Below, one piece after another: positions 16,748-25,041 of a DNA stretch of 64,000 bases (positions within the stretch are counted from its first letter, which is position 1; the number at the start of each line of letters is the position of its first letter). The stretch covers positions 496,657 through 560,656 of the forward strand of contig NZ_WTYV01000002.1 in the NCBI RefSeq assembly GCF_009827655.1, given 5' to 3'. The notes under the pieces were generated by a model that saw only the letters and a program-made list of their open reading frames with translations, ran no database searches and was not told where the DNA came from. Made by a program: the position numbers and the translations under genes. This stretch comes from Alteraurantiacibacter buctensis. Lineage in GTDB: Bacteria > Pseudomonadota > Alphaproteobacteria > Sphingomonadales > Sphingomonadaceae.

Positions 16748-18055
16748 ATGAATTTGCCGCTTGGCAAGGCCGCGTTGCTGGCCGGGGCTGCCATCGTATC
16801 CGCACTTGTGCCCGCCGTGGCCACCGCGCAGGAGGCCCGCAACCTTGACCGCGCCACCAGTGACGTGCTGATCTTCGAGGGCGAGGTGACCACCACGCCG
16901 CTGAAGTATCGCTATACCATCCCCGCACGCACCCGCCTGCAGGTGGACGTGATCCCGGCGGAAGGCTCGTCGCTCGATCCCACGCTGACCATCACCGACG
17001 TGCGCACCGGCGAGGTGCTGGCCGAGGATGATGACAGCGGCGGCAACCTGGCCGCGCGCGCCAATATCCTGTCCGAACGCGGGCAGCAGGTGGAAATCAC
17101 CGTCAGCCCGTTCGGCTTTCTGGAGGAAAACGAGACCGCCGGGGCCTTCACCCTGGAACTGCGCCCGCGGGCCTGGGTGCGGCCCGTCACGCGCCGCGTG
17201 ACCACCGGCAGCGATACCACGGGCAGGCTGAGCGTGGGGGGCACCCAGTTGTTCACCATTGAAGGGCGGGCCGGGCAGGTGCTGGAAGTGGCTCTCGTGG
17301 CCGCGCAGCAGTCTGACGAGGAGGTGACCGAGAGCGCCTTCGACCCGTACCTGAAGCTCTACAAGGGCGAGGGGATCGACGGTGAGCTGCTGAGCGAGAA
17401 CGACGACAACGGCAGCAATCTCAACAGCCTTATCCGCTATACCCTGCCGGAGGATGGCATCTACACGCTGGAAGCCAGCCCCTATGGCGATACCGCGGGC
17501 GAGTTCACCCTGCGCGTGGCTGCTCCGCGGGAGACTCACGTGGACGGCGAGACGCAATTGGCCTTCGGCGCGCCGCTGGCGGGATTCGTGCAGGCCGCCT
17601 ATGGCGAACTGGAGGGGGATGAGCAGCCGCCAGCCGCCATCTACTCGCTGTCGCCGGACCTGATCGCCGCGATCCGTGGCGGGCAGGGCGAGGTGACCTT
17701 CAACCTTACCAAGCCGCTGTCGGAAGACCCGGATTTCCCCGGCGGCGTTGACCCGATGCTGGAACTGGGTTTCGAAACCCCGCTGGGCTTCGCCACGATG
17801 AAGAGCGACGATGACAGCGGCGGCGAGCTGAACGCCCGCATCCCCATCGACCTTTCGGCCATTGCCGCCGATGGCGACTGGCTGGAACGCCTGCGCCTGC
17901 GTGCCACCAGCATCGGCGAGGCCGGGGGCTTCTCGATCGAGGCCGTGCCGGGCCTGCAGGAAGTGGTGGCCCCTTCCTGGGATGAATACGCGATCGAGGC
18001 TGCGGCCGAGGCGGTGGAGGACGCCGCCGAGGCGGTGGAGAACGCCGCCGAGTAA
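16748..18055 (+). CDS. Exported protein with three acidic PPC-like repeats
   Basis: 435 residues with a Sec signal (cleavage near VATAQ, about residue 28). Three repeats of about 120 residues each contain an acidic turn: EDDDSGGNL, ENDDNGSNL and SDDDSGGEL. These look like bacterial pre-peptidase C-terminal (PPC) type beta domains, whose acidic turn can bind calcium. The C-terminus is an alanine/glutamate helix with a repeated unit (AAEAVEDAAEAVENAAE). No catalytic domain is visible. A terminator follows at 18091. Confidence 0.75.
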   Translation: MNLPLGKAALLAGAAIVSALVPAVATAQEARNLDRATSDVLIFEGEVTTTPLKYRYTIPARTRLQVDVIPAEGSSLDPTLTITDVRTGEVLAEDDDSGGNLAARANILSERGQQVEITVSPFGFLEENETAGAFTLELRPRAWVRPVTRRVTTGSDTTGRLSVGGTQLFTIEGRAGQVLEVALVAAQQSDEEVTESAFDPYLKLYKGEGIDGELLSENDDNGSNLNSLIRYTLPEDGIYTLEASPYGDTAGEFTLRVAAPRETHVDGETQLAFGAPLAGFVQAAYGELEGDEQPPAAIYSLSPDLIAAIRGGQGEVTFNLTKPLSEDPDFPGGVDPMLELGFETPLGFATMKSDDDSGGELNARIPIDLSAIAADGDWLERLRLRATSIGEAGGFSIEAVPGLQEVVAPSWDEYAIEAAAEAVEDAAEAVENAAE

Positions 18056-18090
18056 CGGCCCGGCTGGCGAATATCCCGCCGGAAAGTGAC

Positions 18091-18124
18091 GCGGGGCGCG
18101 GCTTCAGGGCTGCGCCCCGCTTTT
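18091..18124 (+). terminator. Rho-independent terminator
   Basis: A perfect 9-bp stem, GCGGGGCGC (18091-18099) with GCGCCCCGC (18112-18120), followed by TTTT. It closes the transcript of the exported repeat protein. Confidence 0.75.
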
Positions 18125-18242
18125 CGTGACCGCACAGGTCATTGATCTGACAAGGCTTGTCATTGGTGGCGGCGCGCCCGTTTTCCTAGCGTCATGGCAG
18201 CCGGGGCATTGTCCCGGCCCTGACTTGGGGAAGGGGATTGCC

Positions 18243-19244
18243 ATGACACTGTCGCGCCGTGACCTGATTGCGGGGGCCGTGGCCGCTGCTGCCGTTACCA
18301 GCCTGCCAGCCCCCGCGCTGGCCCAGCGCCGCGGGCGCAACGAAGGGCCGGTGGAGATCGAGCGGCCCGAGCTGATGGCGGGGATGACGCAGGTGACGCC
18401 GTTCGCCTTCACCGTCGCCTTCATGACCGAAAGCCGCGCCTCGGCCCGCGCCGGGGGCGGCCTGCTGGGCGGCGGCTTCGGCGGGCGCTCAACCGTGCGC
18501 TCGGAACTGGTGGGGGTGGGCGATGCCGATTTCCAGGCCGCCACCGATGCCGCCTGGGCCGTGTTCCAGGCGCGGCTGGCGGCCAGCGGCGTTACGCTGG
18601 CGGATCGCGCCGGGCTGATCGCCTCGCTGCCCAGCCGTTATCGCCCGCTGGAGCAGGGGGTGGAGCGCGACGTGGTGGAAAGCCGCAACGAAAGCAGCAA
18701 GGCGCGGCTGTTCGCGCCCACTGCCCTCGGCACGCCGGTGATCATGCAGGAATGGATGGGCTGGGTATCGGGCGCGGGGTTCAACGGCACGATGCACTCG
18801 GTCAACGCCAACCAGGGCGCGGCGGCCTGGGCGCGCAGCACGGGCATTCCGGTGGTGTCCACGCTGCTGGTGGTGAGCTTTGCCGAGGCCGAGACCTATG
18901 GCGGGGCCTTCCGCAACACCTCGTCCGTCAGCACCGATGCGGCGCTGGCCCTGCTGCCGGAGAGGAGCCTGCTGTCGGTCTATGCCAACGGCCGCGTGGG
19001 CGAGGTGTCCCTGCGCGAGGCGGTCGCCTCCGCCGGGGACTTCGGCACCTACGAGAACACCAACACCACCGCCGACCGCATCGGCCAGGGGGTAGCCAAC
19101 GTGATCGGCCTGCTGGGCGGGGTGGGCACCAATTCCAGCCGCAAGATGGCCATGACCGCCGATCCCGCCCGCTGGAAGGACGGGGTGAACGACATCATGA
19201 CGCAGGGGCTGGACCGCCTGGTGGGCGGGATGACGGGGCGCTAG
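18243..19244 (+). CDS. Tat-exported hypothetical protein
   Basis: 333 residues from ATG 18243. The N-terminus has the twin-arginine pattern LSRRDLIAGAVAAAAV with cleavage near ALAQR, so it is probably folded before export. A Gly-rich loop (GGGLLGGGFGGRS) is followed by a mixed alpha/beta region with VNANQGAAAWARSTGIPVVS. I do not recognise the family. It lies in a run of genes for exported proteins but is separated from the one before by a terminator. Confidence 0.7.
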   Translation: MTLSRRDLIAGAVAAAAVTSLPAPALAQRRGRNEGPVEIERPELMAGMTQVTPFAFTVAFMTESRASARAGGGLLGGGFGGRSTVRSELVGVGDADFQAATDAAWAVFQARLAASGVTLADRAGLIASLPSRYRPLEQGVERDVVESRNESSKARLFAPTALGTPVIMQEWMGWVSGAGFNGTMHSVNANQGAAAWARSTGIPVVSTLLVVSFAEAETYGGAFRNTSSVSTDAALALLPERSLLSVYANGRVGEVSLREAVASAGDFGTYENTNTTADRIGQGVANVIGLLGGVGTNSSRKMAMTADPARWKDGVNDIMTQGLDRLVGGMTGR

Positions 19245-19266
19245 GCTCCGTCATCCCCCGCACGTC

Positions 19267-20544
19267 TCAGCTCCCGCTGCTGGCCGTCGGCGTGGGGCGC
19301 GGCGTGGGGATCGGCGCGCTGGCGCCGCCCGGGCCGGGGCGCGGGCCGGTGCCGGGATCCCAGTCGAACGGCTGGGCAAAGCGGCTGCGGTCGTCGTTCT
19401 CGGCGGTCACCGGCGCTTCCTCGCCCCGGCGCACGCGCTCCTGCTGGGCGCGGCTGGCGCTGATGTAGTCACGCGGCATGTAGTTGCCCTCGTGGCAGGC
19501 GTATTCGAAGAACTGGTAGTCATCGTCCCGCGTCCACTCGATCCGGGTGGTCCACGGCTGGGTATAGACCTGCGGGTCGGAATAGGTCAGCTCGTGGACG
19601 ATGGTGTCCGGCCCGGTCATCGTCAGGCGCTCCACGGTCATCGCCTCGGTGCTCATCGGCACGGTGTTGAAGGCGGGGACGGTGAGGGTGCCGGTGAACT
19701 GGGTGGCCATGTTCAGCGGGCTGGCGGCGCGGCGGAAGGTATCCTGCGTGGCGCTGTCACCGGAAACGATGTTGGTCGTCTCGATCACCAGCGTCTTGCC
19801 TTCCCACCAGCCGCGGCTGTTGCCCATCCAGGCTTCCACCGGCTCGGCCCACTTGGCGGCGCGGGCTTCCTCGGCGGAAGGATAGATCTTGACCACGCGG
19901 GTGCCCAGCATCTCCAGCACGATGGTCATGTAGCCGGGGCTCTGGAACACGCGGATGCCGTTGTTGTAGCGGAACGGGTACATGCTGGCGGGGAAGCCGC
20001 GGGATACGCAGCGGTCCCAGCTGTCGAAGTCGCTCACCCAGTTATAGGCCTGGCCGGGCACCCAACCGCTGCGGCCGGCGCGGAACAGTTCCATCGCCTG
20101 CGGGGTCAGCGGCGGCAACTGGCCGTCGGCGGGCGAGACGAGCATCGAGGTGCGCTTGCCGAAATCGTGCGTCTCGAACCATTCGGCCAGCCCCTCGGTG
20201 CCCGAAGCGCCCACGCCGTTCTCGTTCGCCTGGGTGAAGTTGCCATCGTTGCCCCGCGCGGCATCAAGGCGGCGCTGGAACTCCTCGTCGGTCACCCAGA
20301 AGCGGTTGCCATAGTGGGCCGGGCGCTGGAACAGGATGCGTCCCTCGTTCAGCCGCTCGATCGGCCAGGTGCCGGTAAAGTCCCAGTCACCCCACGGCAG
20401 CCGGTCCGGCGTGAAATCGGTAGGGACGGGCGGCAGCTCCTCCAGGTTGGCAGGGCGCGGCTGGGCGAAAGCGGTGCTGGAGGCGAGGGGGGTGGCAAGG
20501 GCCATGGCGGCCAGCGCCACGGCAGAGGCGAACGTGCGGAACAT
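19267..20544 (-). CDS. Secreted hypothetical protein
   Basis: 425 residues with a clear Sec signal (cleavage near STAFAQP, about residue 28). The mature part is rich in aromatic residues (PWGDWDFTGTW, GNSRGWWEGKTLVIETTN) and beta strands and ends in a Pro/Gly/Ser-rich tail. The WWEGKTLVIETTN segment is shared by a large family of uncharacterised secreted proteins found in sphingomonads and acidobacteria. No catalytic motif is visible. It converges on the Tat-exported gene with 22 bp between stops. Confidence 0.75.
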   Translation of the reverse strand: MFRTFASAVALAAMALATPLASSTAFAQPRPANLEELPPVPTDFTPDRLPWGDWDFTGTWPIERLNEGRILFQRPAHYGNRFWVTDEEFQRRLDAARGNDGNFTQANENGVGASGTEGLAEWFETHDFGKRTSMLVSPADGQLPPLTPQAMELFRAGRSGWVPGQAYNWVSDFDSWDRCVSRGFPASMYPFRYNNGIRVFQSPGYMTIVLEMLGTRVVKIYPSAEEARAAKWAEPVEAWMGNSRGWWEGKTLVIETTNIVSGDSATQDTFRRAASPLNMATQFTGTLTVPAFNTVPMSTEAMTVERLTMTGPDTIVHELTYSDPQVYTQPWTTRIEWTRDDDYQFFEYACHEGNYMPRDYISASRAQQERVRRGEEAPVTAENDDRSRFAQPFDWDPGTGPRPGPGGASAPIPTPRPTPTASSGS

Positions 20545-20923
20545 CAGGGGTCTCCCATTTCCCGAAAGCGGATTTTGTCCGCGAAACTAGGAGCATTTTC
20601 GGACACGCGCCAGTGGCCAAGTTGATAATGTCTGTAATGAATTGTAATTGGCCTCAGGCGCCGGCGCGGGCATCCGCCCGCTAGGCTATCCTCGCTCCCG
20701 GCCTGGCGGCCTCCGCTGCGGGCGTGCGTTCGCACTTGCGGACCTTGCAGGTCCGGTGGAGCCTGCATCGAACCTTGGCTAAGCCCACCCCGCTGCGACT
20801 AGCCTCACTGCGTTCGGACAAGTCTCGCTCCCCTCCCGCTTGCGGGGAACCGAAGGTGTGCCGCAGGCACAGCGGGTGGGGGTGGGTGCAGTCGCGGCGG
20901 GGTGGGGCGGGTCAGGGTACCAC
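20545..20923. other. 379-bp gap dominated by repeat sequence
   Basis: The left part (to about 20650) holds the promoter side of the secreted-protein gene. A dispersed repeat follows at 20651-20767. The remainder to 20923 is GC-rich with G/C runs (GGGTGGGGGTGGG) and no ORF I can support. Confidence 0.6.
20651..20767 (+). repeat. Dispersed intergenic repeat, fourth copy
   Basis: The first 46 bp are the reverse complement of 1112-1157 with two differences. Similarity continues with CTGCGGGCGTGCGTTCGCAC and CTTGCGGACC. A short palindrome (GGACCTTGCAGGTCC) follows. Confidence 0.75.
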
Positions 20924-21688
20924 TCAGCCCCCCGCTCCGCTGTCCCCCTCAAGCGGCGGCAGGCCCTGCGCCGGATCGGGATAGCTCTCGCTGTCAATCG
21001 CCCGCTTGGCGAGCTCGCGCTCGGTCAGGAAATCGGCATAGTCGGGCGCGTGGCCCTCGGCCAGGTAGCGCTCGCGGATCTGGTCGGCATGGGCCTGCGC
21101 CTTGGCCCTGCGCCCGCGCAGCGCCACCATGAACTCGTAGAGTTCGCGCTCGCCATCCTCGTACCGGTCGGCCAGCACCTCGGCCCTGATGCGTTCATAG
21201 AGGGGGTGGCCCGCCTTCACCTCGGCGGCGCCATAGCGGCCCGCGCGACGGTTCTTCAGGAAGAACATCACCAGCGCATCGTTGTAGCGGATCTCGGTGC
21301 CCAGCACCTGGCCGCCGGAGACGACCATCCGCTCCTCCCCCCGGATGGCGCGGGCCAGCGCCCCGTCCTCCAGCCGCTCGATCCCGCGATCCACGGCGGC
21401 CTCCCACGCGGCACTGAACTCCTCGGCCCCCGCCTTGTGGCGCAGCTTGTAAAGCGCCTCCATGCTCGCCCCGATCTCGCGCGCGGCTTCGGAAACGATG
21501 CCGGTGGCGGCCAGGTGGGCGATGAAGGCGCGCTGGCGATCGGGCGTGATCGAATTGCGCCGCGGGGCCACATGGGGAACGGGCGCAAACTGCAACAGCG
21601 GATCATCGGGCGATGGCGCGGGCCCGTCGCGCACGGTCATGTAGCTGGTGGCCTGGCGAGGAGTGGCGCGGGTGCTCGGCTGGGTCAT
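20924..21688 (-). CDS. Helix-turn-helix protein of sphingomonad type (terminase-small-subunit-like)
   Basis: 254 residues from ATG 21688; ATG 21640 is a shorter alternative. After a Pro/Ser-rich start, residues about 40-85 read RQRAFIAHLAATGIVSEAAR then ASMEALYKLRHKAG, a helix-turn-helix of the kind seen in phage terminase small subunits and in many stand-alone sphingomonad proteins. The rest is helical and rich in Arg and Glu. No large terminase subunit or other phage gene is nearby, so a chromosomal DNA-binding role is more likely. Its first codons are duplicated at 22524-22660. Confidence 0.7.
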   Translation of the reverse strand: MTQPSTRATPRQATSYMTVRDGPAPSPDDPLLQFAPVPHVAPRRNSITPDRQRAFIAHLAATGIVSEAAREIGASMEALYKLRHKAGAEEFSAAWEAAVDRGIERLEDGALARAIRGEERMVVSGGQVLGTEIRYNDALVMFFLKNRRAGRYGAAEVKAGHPLYERIRAEVLADRYEDGERELYEFMVALRGRRAKAQAHADQIRERYLAEGHAPDYADFLTERELAKRAIDSESYPDPAQGLPPLEGDSGAGG

Positions 21689-21726
21689 GCGACTCGGCAG
21701 AGCATGGGTGGGGGTGTGCAGGAAAG
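21590..21726. repeat. 137-bp direct repeat, copy 1
   Basis: Covers the start and upstream region of the helix-turn-helix gene. It matches 22524-22660 over the full 137 bp. The run from AGCTGGTGGCC through GCAGAGCATGGG is identical, as are the first 24 bases; differences cluster in the middle. Confidence 0.85.
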
Positions 21727-21820
21727 GGCTTTTGTAGCCTGAATACGCTAGCGCGACCCACTGGATGAGAAATTGGCAACCGCTTCGGAACCGTTCGTCG
21801 CACAATCATAGGAAAAATAC

Positions 21821-21895
21821 ATGGATCACACTTTGATACAAATTTATCCCGTAAAAACAGCGACTTTTATAGGAGAAGTCCTGCGCCAAATTTGA
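21821..21895 (+). CDS. 24-codon ORF directly before the winged-helix regulator
   Basis: ATG 21821 has a ribosome site (AGGAA, 7-nt spacing) and encodes MDHTLIQIYPVKTATFIGEV plus four residues. Its TGA overlaps a TTG codon in frame with the downstream regulator (ATTTGA). The region is AT-rich compared with its surroundings. It could be a leader peptide that couples translation to the regulator, or a chance ORF. Confidence 0.35.
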   Translation: MDHTLIQIYPVKTATFIGEVLRQI

Positions 21896-21930
21896 CACAG
21901 GCAAACGTATCGTCCATCCATGATACGCCA

Positions 21931-22485
21931 ATGGCTACTAGCCCGGCGGCGCAATCACGGGGGCGGACGGGGATGACGGCAGGCGCTGCACGGCAAGACA
22001 TCATCAATCGCCTGGCGACGGACTGGAAGCCGCAGGACATACGCAGCCTGGCCGCCACGCTGCTGCGGCTGGCGGATTCGCTGGACCAGGGATGGGACGG
22101 GTCCAACGTGCAGTCCATTTTCCGCTGGCCCTCGGCGCTGGCCAGGATCGAGCGCAATGCGATGCAACTGGCGATGAAGGCGCGCCTGATCACCGAGCAG
22201 CGCGGCCGCCGCCGCGATTACATCGATGGGGACCTGCTTGGCGAACCCGCGTGGGATATGCTGCTTGACCTGTTCATGCAGTTTGCCGGCGGGGCCAGCG
22301 TCTCCACCACCAGCCTGTGCATCGCCTCGCGCGTGCCCGGCACCACGGCGCTGCGCTATATCACGCTGCTTGAGGACAAGGGCTACGTCGCCCGCAGACC
22401 GTCGGAGATGGATGGGCGCGTGATGCTGGTCAGCCTGACCGATACGGGCGTGCTGGCCGTGGGGCGCTATCTCGAACAGTGCTGA
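21931..22485 (+). CDS. Winged-helix regulator, MarR-like
   Basis: 184 residues if ATG 21931 is used. TTG 21892 (13 codons longer, coupled to the small ORF) and ATG 21973 are alternatives. The C-terminal half has a winged-helix layout: LDLFMQFAGGASVSTTSLCI, then RYITLLEDKGYVARRPSE and DGRVMLVSLTDTG, the usual wing of MarR-type proteins. The N-terminal half is helical with DWKPQDIRSLAATLLRLAD. It lies between the two copies of the 137-bp repeat and upstream of the GHKL-nuclease gene, whose expression it might control. Confidence 0.75.
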   Translation: MATSPAAQSRGRTGMTAGAARQDIINRLATDWKPQDIRSLAATLLRLADSLDQGWDGSNVQSIFRWPSALARIERNAMQLAMKARLITEQRGRRRDYIDGDLLGEPAWDMLLDLFMQFAGGASVSTTSLCIASRVPGTTALRYITLLEDKGYVARRPSEMDGRVMLVSLTDTGVLAVGRYLEQC

Positions 22486-22523
22486 ACCGCCGGTAGCCCG
22501 GCCTGGGCGCGGCGGAGCGCATG

Positions 22524-22660
22524 CTGCAACAGCGGATCATCGGGCGAGGGCTTCGGCCCGTTGCGCGCGGGGCTTTAGCTGGTGGCCTGGCGAGGAGTGG
22601 CGCGGGTGCTCGGCTGGGTCATGCGACTCGGCAGAGCATGGGGGTGGGGGTGTAGGAAAG
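22524..22660 (-). pseudogene. Duplicated 5' fragment of the helix-turn-helix gene (repeat copy 2)
   Basis: Second copy of the 137-bp repeat. On the minus strand it repeats the first 15 codons (MTQPSTRATPRQATS) and then meets a stop codon where copy 1 continues. The rest of the gene is absent, so this is a non-functional remnant. It ends exactly where base composition drops before the GHKL-nuclease gene. Confidence 0.8.
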
Positions 22661-22714
22661 AGGAATTTCGTGTAGACACTAAGATACACAAACTGCAGCG
22701 GATTTGAGGTCAGA

Positions 22715-24721
22715 ATGAAGTTTGATATTGTAGGACGCATTCAAAACATGCGCCTCCCCGATGGCAAGACAGCGATCCTTTATTCAATATATGAAGCTGT
22801 GAGTAACTCGCTTCATTCGATAGAAGATCGATTTGGTTCTGAGGCCGCAAAAAAAGGCTGGATACACGTGTCCATCGCCACCGATAATGATGGAGATGTC
22901 GACAAGATAAGCATCACAGACAATGGTATCGGGTTCAACGAAGAAAATCTTGAGTCCTTTGAGACTAGCGATAGTAGGCATAAATATGTCCGGGGCGGCA
23001 AAGGTGTTGGGCGATTTATTTGGATAAAAACATTCAATAAAATCCGCGTGGATAGTGTAACTAAGAATGGTCGCGCTAAAGAAAGAGTCCGCTTTCGGTT
23101 CATGCCGGAAAAACCTAATTCGATTGCTTACAAGCGCGTAACTAGCGCTTCTGGCGAGGACTATGAGACGACTGTCGAGTTGTCTGGATTGCGTACCGAG
23201 CAGAAAGGACAGATTCGAGTTAGCTCGTATCTCAAAGACCTCTGTTTACATTTTTTTCCGCAATTCATTACAGGGCGGTTGCCTAAAATCACCATAGAGC
23301 ATGGCGACGAAGAAGAGTCATTGAACGATTTTATTGCAGCCCGGGTCGGAAATGTTACGTCGCAGAAAGTGAGTATCGAAATAGGTGGCGTGTCTTACGG
23401 TTTTGATTTTCATCACTTATTCGTTTCAGGCACAATGCCGCCGGGCGTCAAAAACTCCTACATGTTGACCGGACACGGAAGATTGGTCGGAGACCCGATT
23501 TCGCTTGCGGCCAAGTTCGATCTTGGATCGCTTGATGGCGACAAGGCTTACTCTTTGGTGGTAACTGGCTCCTACCTTGACGAAAGGGTCGATCAGGAGC
23601 GACTGAGCTTTCGAATGCCTACAGAAGCGAGAAAGCTGCTCGAAACGGCGGTCCTTAAATCTGCCGAGAGCTTTCTGGAGGATCACCTTGCGGTTGTCCG
23701 TGAAAAGCAAAAAAATACTGTTAGAGAAATACTGTTTGAGCATCCTCAATTGGCAACTCAGGTGGCTGACTTGGACGAGTATGTTCGTCAAATTTCACCT
23801 GACATGGATCGGGAGAAAATTGCCCAGAATCTTTTTGTCCTTTTAGTTCGAGACGAAGAGGAGGTCAGAAGGGAATTCCAAAAACTTTGTGATTTGGATA
23901 ATCTTACTGAAGAGGCGCGAGAAAGGGCTGAGCAGATTTTGGCAGAGGCGGAAAATCAGGAAAAACACCGCCTTGCTGAGTTAGTCGTCAAAAGGCATCA
24001 GGTTCTTGAGATTGCAAACATGTTACTCAAGTTCGAGGATGCTGAGGTCGGAACCTACGCGAAAGAGCAGGCCATTCACGACTTGATTTTGCCGATGGGC
24101 AAAATGTTTAAGAGTGGCGACATGGCCGACCACAACTTGTGGATCATTGATGATGCCCTGGCGCATTATGGGTTCTTTGCATCTGATAAACCAATCGGAG
24201 CCTTCACCGACGCCAAGGATGGCAAGAAGGAACCTGACGGAATTTTCTTCAATCCCCTTGGGTTCTGTGAGGAGGGGCGACAAGGCACCATTACGATCCT
24301 CGAATTTAAACGGCCTGGCGATGAGCGAGCAACATCTGATCCTGTTGATCAGGTCCTAAATTATATCGAAAAATTGAGAGATTCGAAAGCACGGGGCTTT
24401 GATGGTGAAGTTATTGCGGATATAGGTAAGCAAACTAGATTTGAATGTATTATAGTATGTGAATTGACTTCTGCTGTAAGAAAGAAGTTGGAGCGTTCCT
24501 TAGCTCAAAGCCCAACACCAGACGGTGAAGGGTATTATGGGTGGTCAAAGGAGCATAACGCGGCGATCCGAGTTGTTTCTTTCCGAAAGATGCTTCGGGA
24601 TGCGGAGATTCGGAATTTGCCGCTTTTCAGAAGGTTGGGGCTTACCAGCCCGTCAAGTCGGGCGAAGATGAGGCTTGCTCGTAGGCTTGCCGAAAAGGAC
24701 AAGATAAGGATCGTAGACTAA
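22715..24721 (+). CDS. GHKL (Bergerat-fold) ATPase with C-terminal PD-(D/E)XK-type nuclease domain
   Basis: 668 residues, start ATG 22715 with GAGG at 22706-22709. N-terminal ATPase: N-box E27/N31 in YEAVSNSLHSI, G1 box D69-N-G-I-G73, G2 box GGKGVGRF (94-101). A long charged helical region (about 330-450) links to the C-terminal domain, where D508 (EPDGIFF), E530-x-K532 (ILEFKRP) and Q546-x3-Y550 (DQVLNYI) match a RecB-like nuclease core. The end (TPDGEGYYGWSKEHNA) is conserved in proteins of this kind as I know them. GC and codon use are far below the neighbours, showing recent transfer. MORC/MutL-type ATPases paired with nucleases occur in restriction-related systems, so phage defence is a reasonable inference, not shown. 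Confidence 0.82.
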   Translation: MKFDIVGRIQNMRLPDGKTAILYSIYEAVSNSLHSIEDRFGSEAAKKGWIHVSIATDNDGDVDKISITDNGIGFNEENLESFETSDSRHKYVRGGKGVGRFIWIKTFNKIRVDSVTKNGRAKERVRFRFMPEKPNSIAYKRVTSASGEDYETTVELSGLRTEQKGQIRVSSYLKDLCLHFFPQFITGRLPKITIEHGDEEESLNDFIAARVGNVTSQKVSIEIGGVSYGFDFHHLFVSGTMPPGVKNSYMLTGHGRLVGDPISLAAKFDLGSLDGDKAYSLVVTGSYLDERVDQERLSFRMPTEARKLLETAVLKSAESFLEDHLAVVREKQKNTVREILFEHPQLATQVADLDEYVRQISPDMDREKIAQNLFVLLVRDEEEVRREFQKLCDLDNLTEEARERAEQILAEAENQEKHRLAELVVKRHQVLEIANMLLKFEDAEVGTYAKEQAIHDLILPMGKMFKSGDMADHNLWIIDDALAHYGFFASDKPIGAFTDAKDGKKEPDGIFFNPLGFCEEGRQGTITILEFKRPGDERATSDPVDQVLNYIEKLRDSKARGFDGEVIADIGKQTRFECIIVCELTSAVRKKLERSLAQSPTPDGEGYYGWSKEHNAAIRVVSFRKMLRDAEIRNLPLFRRLGLTSPSSRAKMRLARRLAEKDKIRIVD

Positions 24722-25041
24722 TAGGTGCTCCCCAACCCTTGACCCCACCCCCGCACCCCGCTAAGGGCGCGCTCTTCCGGGTGAGGGCTTGCCTGATCCC
24801 GGGCCAATAGAGCTGAACATTGCCGGTGTCGTCACTCCCCTAACGGAATGGCAGCCGTCAAAGTAACCCGGTGCCTTTATCGGCCATCGGGTGGAGCGTT
24901 TCAGGCTCGTGTCAGGACCTTCGCTGGCCTGAGGGGCTTCTGCCCTTCGACAGGCTCAGGGCGAGCGGTTTTCTGGAACGGTCCTCAATCACTCCATCCC
25001 TGGCCAGGCGGGCACCTTTTGAACGAAGGTGAAAAACCCTA
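24722..25041. other. 320-bp gap before the str operon
   Basis: GC-rich again immediately after the acquired gene. It contains a 26-bp repeat at 24943-24968 and the ribosome site of rpsL (AAGGTGAA). It must hold the str-operon promoter, but no -35/-10 pair with standard spacing is convincing. No gene is supported. Confidence 0.5.
24943..24968. repeat. 26-bp intergenic repeat (CCCTTCGACAGGCTCAGGGC type)
   Basis: A short partly palindromic sequence that I recognise as a very common intergenic repeat in many proteobacterial genomes. It lies 74 bp upstream of rpsL. Confidence 0.6.

Noticed and set aside
20924-21688. Prophage interpretation of the terminase-small-subunit-like gene
   Set aside because: No large terminase, portal, capsid, integrase or lysis gene is nearby. 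Proteins of this type occur alone in many sphingomonads.
21590-22660. The 137-bp repeats as attL/attR sites of an integrated element
   Set aside because: They bracket only the winged-helix regulator, not the low-GC gene, and no recombinase is present. A duplication fits better.
22537-22740. 67-codon minus-strand open frame before the GHKL gene
   Set aside because: It reads through the decayed copy of the helix-turn-helix gene start in a different frame and has no ribosome site.
24722-25041. A tRNA or small RNA gene in the gap before rpsL
   Set aside because: No cloverleaf or terminator could be drawn; the notable sequence there is the common 26-bp repeat.
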